Below, in pieces: positions 1-5,552 of a DNA stretch of 6,321 nucleotides; the stretch's first letter is position 1; the number at the start of each line of letters is the position of its first letter. A program made the translations under genes and the position numbers. This DNA comes from an uncultured bacterium (GTDB lineage: Bacteria > Bacillota > Clostridia > Oscillospirales > Ruminococcaceae). Under the pieces are notes generated by a model. That model saw only the letters and a program-made list of their open reading frames with translations, was not told where the DNA came from and searched no databases. Where the stretch lies: contig CAJMQZ010000115.1 of assembly GCA_905215595.1 (NCBI GenBank), forward strand, positions 1 to 6,321. Direction: 5' to 3'.

Positions 1-1837
1 ACTGGGCCTGTGCCGGTTCCCGGTTCAGGATCTCCATGAACTCCTCGCCGGTGATGGTCTCCTTCTGGTACAGATACTGTGCCAGCTCGTCCAGCTTGGC
101 GCGGTTGTCGGTCAAAATCTGGACAGCCTTTTCGTGCTGGGCCTTGACCAGCCCCACCACCTTCTGGTCGATCTCGCGCTGGGTCTGGGCCGAGCAGGCC
201 AGCGAGGTGTCGCCGCCCAGATACTGGTTGTTCACGGTCTCCAACGCCACCATGTCAAAGTCCTTGCTCATGCCGTAGCGGGTGAGCATGGCGCGGGCAA
301 GCTTGGTGGCCTGCTCAATATCGTTGGAGGCACCGGTGGTGATGGATTGGAACACCACTTCCTCGGCGGCGCGTCCGCCGGTAAGGGTGGCGATCTTGTT
401 TTCCAGCTCTTCCTTGCTCATCAGGTAGTGGTTGCCCTCGTCCACCTGCATGGTGTAACCCAGTGCGCCGGAGGTGCGGGGGATAATGGTGATCTTCTGC
501 ACAGGGGCAGAGTTGGATTGCTTGGCCGCCACCAGTGCATGGCCGATCTCGTGGTAGGCCACGATGCACTTTTCCTTGTCGGTGAGGATGGAGTTCTTCT
601 TCTGGTAGCCTGCAATGACCACCTCGATGCTCTCCTCCAGATCGGCCTGCGTCACGCTCTTACGGCCTGCACGCACAGCGCGCAGAGCTGCTTCGTTGAC
701 AATGTTGGCAAGTTCCGCACCGGATGCACCGGAAGCCATGCGGGCCACAGTGTTGAAGTCGATGCCCGGGGCCAGCGCCACCTTTTTGGCGTGCACTTTC
801 AAAATCTCTTCGCGGCCCTTAAGGTCGGGCAGCTCCACCGGCACACGGCGGTCAAAACGTCCGGGACGGGTCAGCGCCGGGTCCAGCGAATCCGGGCGGT
901 TGGTAGCCGCCAGAATGATGACGCCGGTGTTGCTCTCAAAGCCGTCCATCTCGGTGAGCAGCTGGTTCAAAGTCTGCTCACGCTCGTCGTTGCCGCCGAG
1001 ATTGCCGCTGTTGCGCTTCTGACCGATGGCATCGATCTCATCGATGAACACGATGCAGGGGGCCTTTTCCTTGGCCTGCCGGAACAGGTCGCGCACCTTG
1101 GATGCGCCCATGCCCACGAACATCTCCACGAATTCGGAACCGGAAATGGAGAAGAAGGGCACGTTGGATTCGCCTGCCACGGCCTTGGCCAGCATGGTCT
1201 TGCCGGTGCCCGGAGGGCCCACCAGCAGGATGCCCTTGGGCATGGATGCGCCAATGCTCTCGTACTTGCCGGGGTCGTGCAGATAATCCACGATCTCCTG
1301 CAGGTTTTCCTTTGCTTCATCCTCACCGGCCACATCCGCAAAGCGGATGCCGTGGGTGGACTGCACATAGACCTTGGCGTTGGACTTGCCCACGCCGCCG
1401 AACATCATGGACCCCGGGCCGCCGCCGGCCTTTTCCATCAGCTTTTTGTTCATCTGGTTGCCGATGAAGCTGAACAACAGGATGGGCAGCAGGAACCAGA
1501 TCAGGAAATTGAGCATCGGCGACCCCTGCTCCACGATCTCGCTGGAAAACTGTGCTCCGGCATCATACAGGCGCTGGGTAAGCTCCGGGTCGTTCATCAG
1601 GCCGGTCTTGTAGACCTGCTTTTCCTCTTTATCGGTAAAAATGATCTGGTTGGATTCGATATCCACACGGCCGATGTTCTTTTCCTCGGTCATGGTCATA
1701 AAGGTACCGTAGTCCACTTCCTCCACCTGACGCTCGCTCATCCACGGCAGCAGCACAAGGTTGAGCAGCAGCAGGACCGCCAGCACAATGGCGTAGTAGA
1801 TCGCCAGCGGCTTTTTGGAAGGTTTGACTTCTTTCAT
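1..1837 (-). CDS. ftsH: ATP-dependent zinc metalloprotease FtsH (C-terminus cut by window edge)
   Basis: Membrane-anchored AAA+ protease that extracts and degrades misfolded membrane proteins and selected cytosolic regulators, working as a hexamer on the inner face of the membrane. Seen in the translation: basic N-terminus, first membrane segment about residues 11-31, an extracytoplasmic region about 33-107, second membrane segment about 109-127, Walker A GPPGTGKT at 207-214, pore-loop Phe-Val-Gly at 240-242, Walker B Asp266/Glu267, arginine fingers Arg327 and Arg330 in RPGRFDR, zinc motif HEIGH at 429-433, and third zinc ligand Asp506 in TGASND, 77 residues after the first His, the spacing expected for the family. 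No catalytic residue is missing. The start is ATG at 1837, with AGGAGG 9 nt upstream. The 612 readable residues are near the usual family length of 600-680, so only the variable C-terminal tail is likely lost. It is transcribed separately from the surface-protein gene upstream. Confidence 0.98.
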   Translation of the reverse strand, partial: MKEVKPSKKPLAIYYAIVLAVLLLLNLVLLPWMSERQVEEVDYGTFMTMTEEKNIGRVDIESNQIIFTDKEEKQVYKTGLMNDPELTQRLYDAGAQFSSEIVEQGSPMLNFLIWFLLPILLFSFIGNQMNKKLMEKAGGGPGSMMFGGVGKSNAKVYVQSTHGIRFADVAGEDEAKENLQEIVDYLHDPGKYESIGASMPKGILLVGPPGTGKTMLAKAVAGESNVPFFSISGSEFVEMFVGMGASKVRDLFRQAKEKAPCIVFIDEIDAIGQKRNSGNLGGNDEREQTLNQLLTEMDGFESNTGVIILAATNRPDSLDPALTRPGRFDRRVPVELPDLKGREEILKVHAKKVALAPGIDFNTVARMASGASGAELANIVNEAALRAVRAGRKSVTQADLEESIEVVIAGYQKKNSILTDKEKCIVAYHEIGHALVAAKQSNSAPVQKITIIPRTSGALGYTMQVDEGNHYLMSKEELENKIATLTGGRAAEEVVFQSITTGASNDIEQATKLARAMLTRYGMSKDFDMVALETVNNQYLGGDTSLACSAQTQREIDQKVVGLVKAQHEKAVQILTDNRAKLDELAQYLYQKETITGEEFMEILNREPAQAQ

Positions 1838-1846
1838 GTGGCAATT

Positions 1847-1852
1847 CCTCCT
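1847..1852 (-). promoter_or_regulatory. Ribosome binding site of ftsH
   Basis: A perfect AGGAGG on the minus strand with 9 nt to the ATG. It fixes the start of ftsH, giving a normal short basic N-terminus directly before the first membrane segment. Confidence 0.9.
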
Positions 1853-1870
1853 TTGGTTCCGGATGCAAGT

Positions 1871-1899
1871 AGTATAGCACAGGAAAACCGGGCGCAACA
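1871..1899 (-). promoter_or_regulatory. Probable ftsH promoter (extended -10)
   Basis: On the minus strand, TATACT (1871-1876) is preceded by TGC, giving an extended -10 element. The -35 position 17 bp upstream reads TGTTGC (1894-1899), a weak match. The predicted transcription start near 1864 leaves an untranslated leader of about 27 nt. I see no recognisable CtsR or HrcA (CIRCE) operator in the sequence between the terminator and ftsH, so heat-shock control is not evident. Confidence 0.6.
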
Positions 1900-1960
1900 G
1901 CAATTCGAGCAGAACTTTCCAAAAACTTAGCAGTTTGTTAACAAAGGTTCCCTTTGCACA

Positions 1961-1991
1961 CAAAAAGAGAGCAGCCGAAGCTGCTCTCTTT
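1961..1991 (-). terminator. Rho-independent terminator of the surface-protein gene, UUCG tetraloop
   Basis: A perfect 12-bp inverted repeat (1964-1975 with 1980-1991) encloses a 4-nt loop. Read on the minus strand, the loop is TTCG closed by a C-G pair, the exceptionally stable C(UUCG)G tetraloop, and the stem runs into a T-tract ending at 1962. It starts 15 nt after the surface-protein stop codon. The plus-strand side has only TTT then GG, so it is a poor terminator in that direction. It should largely uncouple ftsH from the upstream gene. Confidence 0.93.
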
Positions 1992-2005
1992 GGTTCAGCA
2001 TGGGT

Positions 2006-4810
2006 TTACTGCTTGGGGAAAGCCCTTTCCCACACTTCAATGGTCTTGAACTTGGGCATCCAGCCTTCCGGCTTGAAGGTGCTCTCGCTCTTGGCATCCA
2101 TGATGCCCTGTTCCACACACCACTGGGCTGCCTTGGCGGTGTCGGCATCTGCCACATCCGCAAAGGCCGGGGTGTTCACAGGTTCAGGTCTGCCTGCGGT
2201 GTTCCACACCAGCAGTGCCAGCTGGCCGCGGTTTGCGGGGATCTCTGCACCCTCGGGCAGGATGTTGTGCAGGATCACCCGGGTAGTGATCTCGTAGCCG
2301 CCCCAGACTGCTGCACCGCCCACCAGAACGGCTGCAACAGCGCCGCCTGCGCCGGAATCGGAGTCCACCGTACCGGTATCATCGGGGGTGGTGTCACCGC
2401 TGCTTGCCGGGGCAATGTTGATGTACGGATCATTAAAAGCACCCGTGTAGCCTGTGCCGCTTTCGCCCGGATAGACAACTTCTGCACTTTCAGCAGTCGT
2501 GCCGGTCTTGATCTCATACTTCTGTGTATGAGTCGGGGTGTATTTCAACTCACCGCTGACAGCATTTCCGCCGCCCGTGTTTTCCAGCACCACAGGGCCG
2601 GAGCAGGTAATGGTAACGTTGCCGCCAACGGTTGCTCCATCGTTGCGATTGCCAGAAATGGTCACGTCTGTTGCGCCATTGATCGTCAGCTTGCCATCAT
2701 GGAGTGCCGCAGCAGTCTTACTTGTGATTTTCACTTTACCACTGCAATTGATGGACGAATCGAGGTAACTGCGCGAATCCCAGACAGCGCGCTGGTTTGC
2801 AGTGATCGTCACATTAGCCGCCTTGGTGATCACGACCGGGTCCCAAACTGCACCGCCATTCTGGCTGGTGATCTCCACATTACCGCTGCACTCAATCTCG
2901 GCTCTGCCATAGATGGTATAGTTGTTTCCATCTTCATCGGTGCCTGTACGGCCCTCACCATGGATGGTCACATTCTGTGCGCTCTGAACATCGAGATTGC
3001 CGTGGTCACCATAACCCAGCACATTGCCAGAACCGGTATTATCCATCAGGATGTCACCGGCGCAGGTAATAGTAGCGTCCCCCGTGATAAGGGCGGTGGA
3101 GGATACGCCCGTTACCTTCACATCCTGTGCGCCGGTAACGGTCAGGCTGCCATTTACCACAGCACCGTTCGCATTGCTCAGTACCACATCCACCTTATCC
3201 TCGAGATCGTCAGTGATCTCGACCTTCATCTTGCCAAAGCTGCCGGTACCGGTCAGGGTGTGGGTATCCGGGTCATAGGTGAGCTTGTCGTTTCCGACTC
3301 CAAGAATGTGCCCGCAGTTTTCGCTGGTCACTTCAATGGGAGGATTATTGCCTATCGTGACCGTGATGCCGTATGGAACTTCTTCACCCTCATCAGGTTC
3401 AGGGGTTTCCACGACCCATTTAGCGGTCAGGGCCATGTTTTCGTGCACAGTAACGTTGATTTCTTTGTCGGTCTTGTTGCTGCCAGTCCAGCCCTTAAAC
3501 ATCCACTGTTGGGTCTCGTCCGGCGCAACGGCCTTGATGGTCAGTTCTTTGCCGTTTTCTACCGTATAGGTAGTGGTGCCATTTTCACCAGCAGTGCCAA
3601 CCAACTTGGTTTCGCCCTCATAGGCTTCGGCATACTTCAGGGTAAGAGTATGGGTGGTCCGTTCTACCCATTTAGCAGTCAGGGTCATATCTTCGGTCAC
3701 GGTAACAGTGATTTTTTCGCTGGTTTCTTCACGGTCTATCCAGCCACCAAACTTCCACTGGCCTTCGCCCGGTGCAACAGCCTTGACGTAGACTGTCTTG
3801 CCCTCGTCCACATGATAGGTAGAAGTGCCGTTTGCGCTCGTTGCATTGATCAGCTCCGTGGTGTACTCTGCATCCGTGTAAGCCTTGGCATTCGTCAGCG
3901 TGAGCGTCTTGTTGCTCGGATTCACATACTCGATTCTGAAATAAGAGTATCTTGCACAATCATTCGCGTCCTGGGTCTCAGTGCTCTCGGCCTCGGAGCT
4001 GCCTGCATAATAGCGGGCAACGTAACCAGTCGGCAGATTCCTTACCTCCACCGTGCCTGCTTGAACGGCCTCATAACTACCGTAGGTATTGCAAAGCGTG
4101 ACCGCACCAGTGCAGTGATCAAGTACCAGCTTGCCTGCTTTACCCCTGTCGCCGATTACGCCATAAATAGCAAAAGCGGTAGCCTGAATTTTTTGCGCAT
4201 TGTGCACGGTCAGGGTTCCGCTGACGGTCGAGCCGTTTCCGCAATTCAGAGAAAGGGTCTGACAGTTGATATCTGCACCGCCGTTGAGGATGCCGTCAAT
4301 GCTCACATCCTGTGCGCTGTTCACAGTCAGCTTGCCTTCAACAGCCTGATTTACCAAGCTGATGTTATTATAGTCAAGGTTGCCGCTGATTCTCACATCA
4401 CCAGCGCTAGTAATCGTTGCCTCACCGCGAATCGCAGCATCAGTGCCGGAATCGGATTTTGTGACGGTCAGATCATTGACAGTTGCATTCAGGCTACCAT
4501 TCACGGCGTAAGATTCACCCTTGATGGTGACGTTTTCTCCACCGTTAAGGATTACATCGCCATTAAAGCCGCCTTCAAACGCAAAGCCTTTGTCATAAGA
4601 CACGGTGGGATAACCTAAAGGCCATGCCACGTCAAAGCTGACAGTTTCACCATTCGCCGTCAGGTTGTAAGTAGTATTGCCCACCGTAACGGTCAGTGTA
4701 TGCGCCGCACTGCCACCTTCTGCCGCCAGTGCGCTGAGGGGGCTTGCCGCCTGCAGCAGCAGGCCAAGGCTCAGCAGCCCGGCAAGGAATTTACGGGTAC
4801 GTAGTTTCAT
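2006..4810 (-). CDS. Secreted surface protein with InlB B-type repeats, beta-solenoid regions and SLH-like tail
   Basis: A 934-residue exported protein of unknown specific role; cell-surface adhesion or glycan contact is the likeliest guess. Seen in order: signal peptide 1-29 (basic RTRK, Leu-rich core, Ala-Leu-Ala before AEGG); short-rung beta-solenoid-like repeats about 80-275; two tandem repeats at 302-382 and 388-466, each ending in a Trp-containing strand and LTAKWV, as in the Listeria/Bacteroides (InlB B) repeat family; acidic Pro-Glu linker 467-478; second solenoid-like region about 480-790 with alternating rungs; Ser/Thr/Asp-rich linker 801-820; hydrophobic Ala/Val/Gly segment about 820-840; and an SLH-like module 850-934 with NRGQLALLVW, FADV and a final EVWERAF. 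There is no LPXTG motif. The start at 4810 is supported by AGAGGAGG 10 nt upstream. The gene lies divergently from leuA and ends at a terminator, so it is probably monocistronic. Function beyond surface location is inference. Confidence 0.93.
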   Translation of the reverse strand: MKLRTRKFLAGLLSLGLLLQAASPLSALAAEGGSAAHTLTVTVGNTTYNLTANGETVSFDVAWPLGYPTVSYDKGFAFEGGFNGDVILNGGENVTIKGESYAVNGSLNATVNDLTVTKSDSGTDAAIRGEATITSAGDVRISGNLDYNNISLVNQAVEGKLTVNSAQDVSIDGILNGGADINCQTLSLNCGNGSTVSGTLTVHNAQKIQATAFAIYGVIGDRGKAGKLVLDHCTGAVTLCNTYGSYEAVQAGTVEVRNLPTGYVARYYAGSSEAESTETQDANDCARYSYFRIEYVNPSNKTLTLTNAKAYTDAEYTTELINATSANGTSTYHVDEGKTVYVKAVAPGEGQWKFGGWIDREETSEKITVTVTEDMTLTAKWVERTTHTLTLKYAEAYEGETKLVGTAGENGTTTYTVENGKELTIKAVAPDETQQWMFKGWTGSNKTDKEINVTVHENMALTAKWVVETPEPDEGEEVPYGITVTIGNNPPIEVTSENCGHILGVGNDKLTYDPDTHTLTGTGSFGKMKVEITDDLEDKVDVVLSNANGAVVNGSLTVTGAQDVKVTGVSSTALITGDATITCAGDILMDNTGSGNVLGYGDHGNLDVQSAQNVTIHGEGRTGTDEDGNNYTIYGRAEIECSGNVEITSQNGGAVWDPVVITKAANVTITANQRAVWDSRSYLDSSINCSGKVKITSKTAAALHDGKLTINGATDVTISGNRNDGATVGGNVTITCSGPVVLENTGGGNAVSGELKYTPTHTQKYEIKTGTTAESAEVVYPGESGTGYTGAFNDPYINIAPASSGDTTPDDTGTVDSDSGAGGAVAAVLVGGAAVWGGYEITTRVILHNILPEGAEIPANRGQLALLVWNTAGRPEPVNTPAFADVADADTAKAAQWCVEQGIMDAKSESTFKPEGWMPKFKTIEVWERAFPKQ
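3413..3649 (-). repeat. InlB B-type repeat unit 2 (residues 388-466)
   Basis: Second tandem unit, running from TLTLKYAEAY to LTAKWV with KAVAPDETQQWMFKGW in the middle. It matches unit 1 in length and in its conserved positions, and the DNA at the unit ends is still visibly similar (CCCATTTAGC followed by GTCAGGG on the plus strand in both). An acidic Pro/Glu linker follows. Confidence 0.85.
3665..3907 (-). repeat. InlB B-type repeat unit 1 (residues 302-382)
   Basis: First of two tandem units of about 80 residues inside the surface protein. It runs from TLTNAKAY to LTAKWV and contains KAVAPGEGQWKFGGW. The shared plan is a hydrophobic start, a Gly-Thr-Thr-Tyr turn, a KAVAP strand, a Trp-X-Phe-X-Gly-Trp core and a closing Leu-Thr-Ala-Lys-Trp. 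Such units usually form small beta-grasp-like stalk modules in secreted Firmicutes proteins. It is clearly duplicated with the next unit at both protein and DNA level. Confidence 0.85.
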
Positions 4811-4820
4811 GTAGGGTGTA

Positions 4821-4828
4821 CCTCCTCT
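4821..4828 (-). promoter_or_regulatory. Ribosome binding site of the surface-protein gene
   Basis: AGAGGAGG on the minus strand, 10 nt before the ATG at 4810. It supports this start, which gives a complete signal peptide. Confidence 0.88.
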
Positions 4829-4845
4829 GTTATATCTTTGAGCCT

Positions 4846-4851
4846 ATCATA
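4846..4851 (-). promoter_or_regulatory. -10 box of the surface-protein promoter, no matching -35
   Basis: TATGAT on the minus strand (5 of 6 to consensus) would start transcription near 4839, leaving a leader of about 28 nt. The -35 position 17 bp upstream reads ATGCCC and the spacer is a run of G-rich sequence, so there is no usable -35 element. This suggests dependence on an activator; a tandem repeat lies just upstream. Confidence 0.5.
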
Positions 4852-4884
4852 CACCCGTACCCACCCCCGGGCATTCGTTTGACA

Positions 4885-4916
4885 CGAATCGACCGAAAAA
4901 TGCGTCGAATCGACCG
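4885..4916. promoter_or_regulatory. Tandem direct repeat with 21-bp period, candidate activator site
   Basis: CGAATCGACCG occurs perfectly at 4885-4895 and 4906-4916, exactly two helical turns apart. ATTCGT at 4873-4878 and ACGAAT at 4884-4889 also form a dyad touching the proximal copy. Relative to the predicted surface-gene start, the copies are centred near -51 and -72, a place typical for activators. Tandem sites spaced by two helical turns are known for LytTR-type response regulators, but the sequence does not match a LytTR consensus I know, so the regulator is unassigned. Confidence 0.45.
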
Positions 4917-4986
4917 GTGCACAATTTTGGAAAATTCTGCCCCTTATTTTGTGAAATTGTTTCATTTTGAGAATGAGTCAGATTGC

Positions 4987-5015
4987 TTGACACTGCCCGC
5001 GAATCATGCTAAACT
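4987..5015 (+). promoter_or_regulatory. Promoter of the T-box/leuA transcript
   Basis: A perfect TTGACA (4987-4992), a 17-bp spacer, and TAAACT (5010-5015) preceded by TGC for an extended -10. Transcription is expected to start near 5022, shortly before the T-box structure. This is the best sigma-A-type promoter in the window. Confidence 0.8.
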
Positions 5016-5039
5016 TAGTCCACTTTGAAAAAAGCACAA

Positions 5040-5334
5040 ATGCGTTGACGGGGAAAAAACGATTTTCTTCTGCGTACAGAGAGCCGCCGGGTGGTGCAAG
5101 GCGGGTGCAGAGGGTTTCGGTTACTGGCCCCTGAGCGGCAGGGCTGAACACACAAGTAGGCTCTGACGGATGTCCACCGTTACAAGGACAGCGATTCGCC
5201 GCAAAAAGCCGATCGTGCAAAGCGGCTGTGCCCAAAGGCGCAGCAAAGAGAGTGGTACCACGGGTGCCCTGTAGTTTGAACTTTACAGGCTCTCGTCTCT
5301 CAAGGTTTTCGCCTTGAAAGACGAGAGCCTTTTC
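5040..5334 (+). ncRNA. T-box riboswitch (tRNA-Leu sensing) upstream of leuA
   Basis: Leader RNA that binds uncharged tRNA and lets transcription continue. Seen: Stem I hairpin CCGCC/GGCGG (5084-5088, 5100-5104) carrying the GGTG box at 5093-5096 after the usual AGAGAGCC; a specifier region TTACTGGCCCCTGAGC, in which CTG at 5124-5126 sits where the codon is expected before the CCCTGAGC strand; AAGTAGG at 5155-5161; the GACGG...CCGTTA pair (5165-5169, 5177-5182) of the Stem II region; and the T-box core GAGTGGTACCACGG at 5250-5263. The TGGT bulge (5253-5256) would pair with A-CCA at the tRNA 3' end, fitting the A discriminator of tRNA-Leu. GAGAG (5248-5252) can pair with CTCTC (5290-5294) to form the antiterminator, competing with the terminator. 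The 5' limit is approximate and the CUG reading is by pattern, not alignment. Confidence 0.92.
5288..5333 (+). terminator. T-box regulated terminator
   Basis: An 18-bp stem with one mismatch (5288-5305 with 5312-5329), a 6-nt TTTTCG loop, then a TTTT tract. Its left arm includes the CTCTC used by the antiterminator, so the two structures exclude each other as in other transcriptional T-boxes. Confidence 0.93.
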
Positions 5335-5359
5335 GTATATCTGCCTTTTGGAAGCAGGC

Positions 5360-5496
5360 TTGCCCTCTCCGTCACGGCTTACGCCGTGCCACCTCTCCCA
5401 AAGTGAGAGGCCTTGGCAGTACGGCAAAGTTTTCGGTTTTGCCAAGGGCTCCCCCCTTGGGGGAGCTGTCGAACGAATGTGAGACTGAGAGGGCAA
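5360..5496. mobile_element. MITE-like palindromic repeat element between T-box and leuA
   Basis: A block of about 137 bp bounded by perfect 10-bp terminal inverted repeats, TTGCCCTCTC (5360-5369) and GAGAGGGCAA (5487-5496), with partial matching continuing inward. The interior is a chain of hairpins: CACGGC/GCCGTG (5373-5388), CCTCTC/GAGAGG just after it, TTGGCA/TGCCAA with an inner GGCAAA/TTTTGCC alternative, and a GCTCCCCC/GGGGGAGC hairpin at about 5450-5468. It encodes no protein. From memory, closely similar blocks recur in intergenic regions of Faecalibacterium-like genomes; this copy alone cannot prove mobility. I see no clear target-site duplication. Confidence 0.7.
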
Positions 5497-5538
5497 GGAC
5501 GCTCACAAAGAGCATGGAGCAAGAAGTGTAAATTGTTT

Positions 5539-5544
5539 GGGAGG
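5539..5544 (+). promoter_or_regulatory. Ribosome binding site of leuA
   Basis: GGGAGG lies 8 nt before the first ATG (5553) and 11 nt before the second (5556). The spacing favours the first of the two adjacent ATG codons. Confidence 0.85.
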
Positions 5545-5552
5545 ACGCGCAA

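Noticed and set aside
134..1930. An open frame of 598 codons on the plus strand, antisense to ftsH
   Set aside because: It is the complement of a complete, motif-rich ftsH and is rich in His, Leu and Gly as expected of a shadow of GC-rich coding DNA.
2000..4618. An open frame of 872 codons on the plus strand, antisense to the surface-protein gene
   Set aside because: It lacks a convincing ribosome binding site, has no domain I recognise and reads as low-quality mixed sequence. The minus-strand frame has a signal peptide, known repeats, a good RBS and a terminator, so this is a shadow frame.
4852..4872. G-rich minus-strand spacer in the surface-gene promoter as a G-quadruplex
   Set aside because: Only three G-tracts of three or more are present, so a canonical four-tract quadruplex is not supported.
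4879..4884. A second TTGACA on the plus strand, as a possible extra leuA promoter
   Set aside because: No -10-like hexamer lies 16-18 bp downstream (the position reads GCGTCG or close to it). The promoter at 4987-5015 is far better.
4923..4936. Perfect dyad AATTTT-GG-AAAATT between the divergent promoters
   Set aside because: It is short and AT-only in its arms, expected by chance in an AT-rich promoter region. It matches no operator I recognise.
4978..5496. A 172-codon frame on the minus strand across the T-box and the repeat element
   Set aside because: The DNA is fully explained by the T-box RNA and the palindromic element. The frame has no RBS or recognisable domain.
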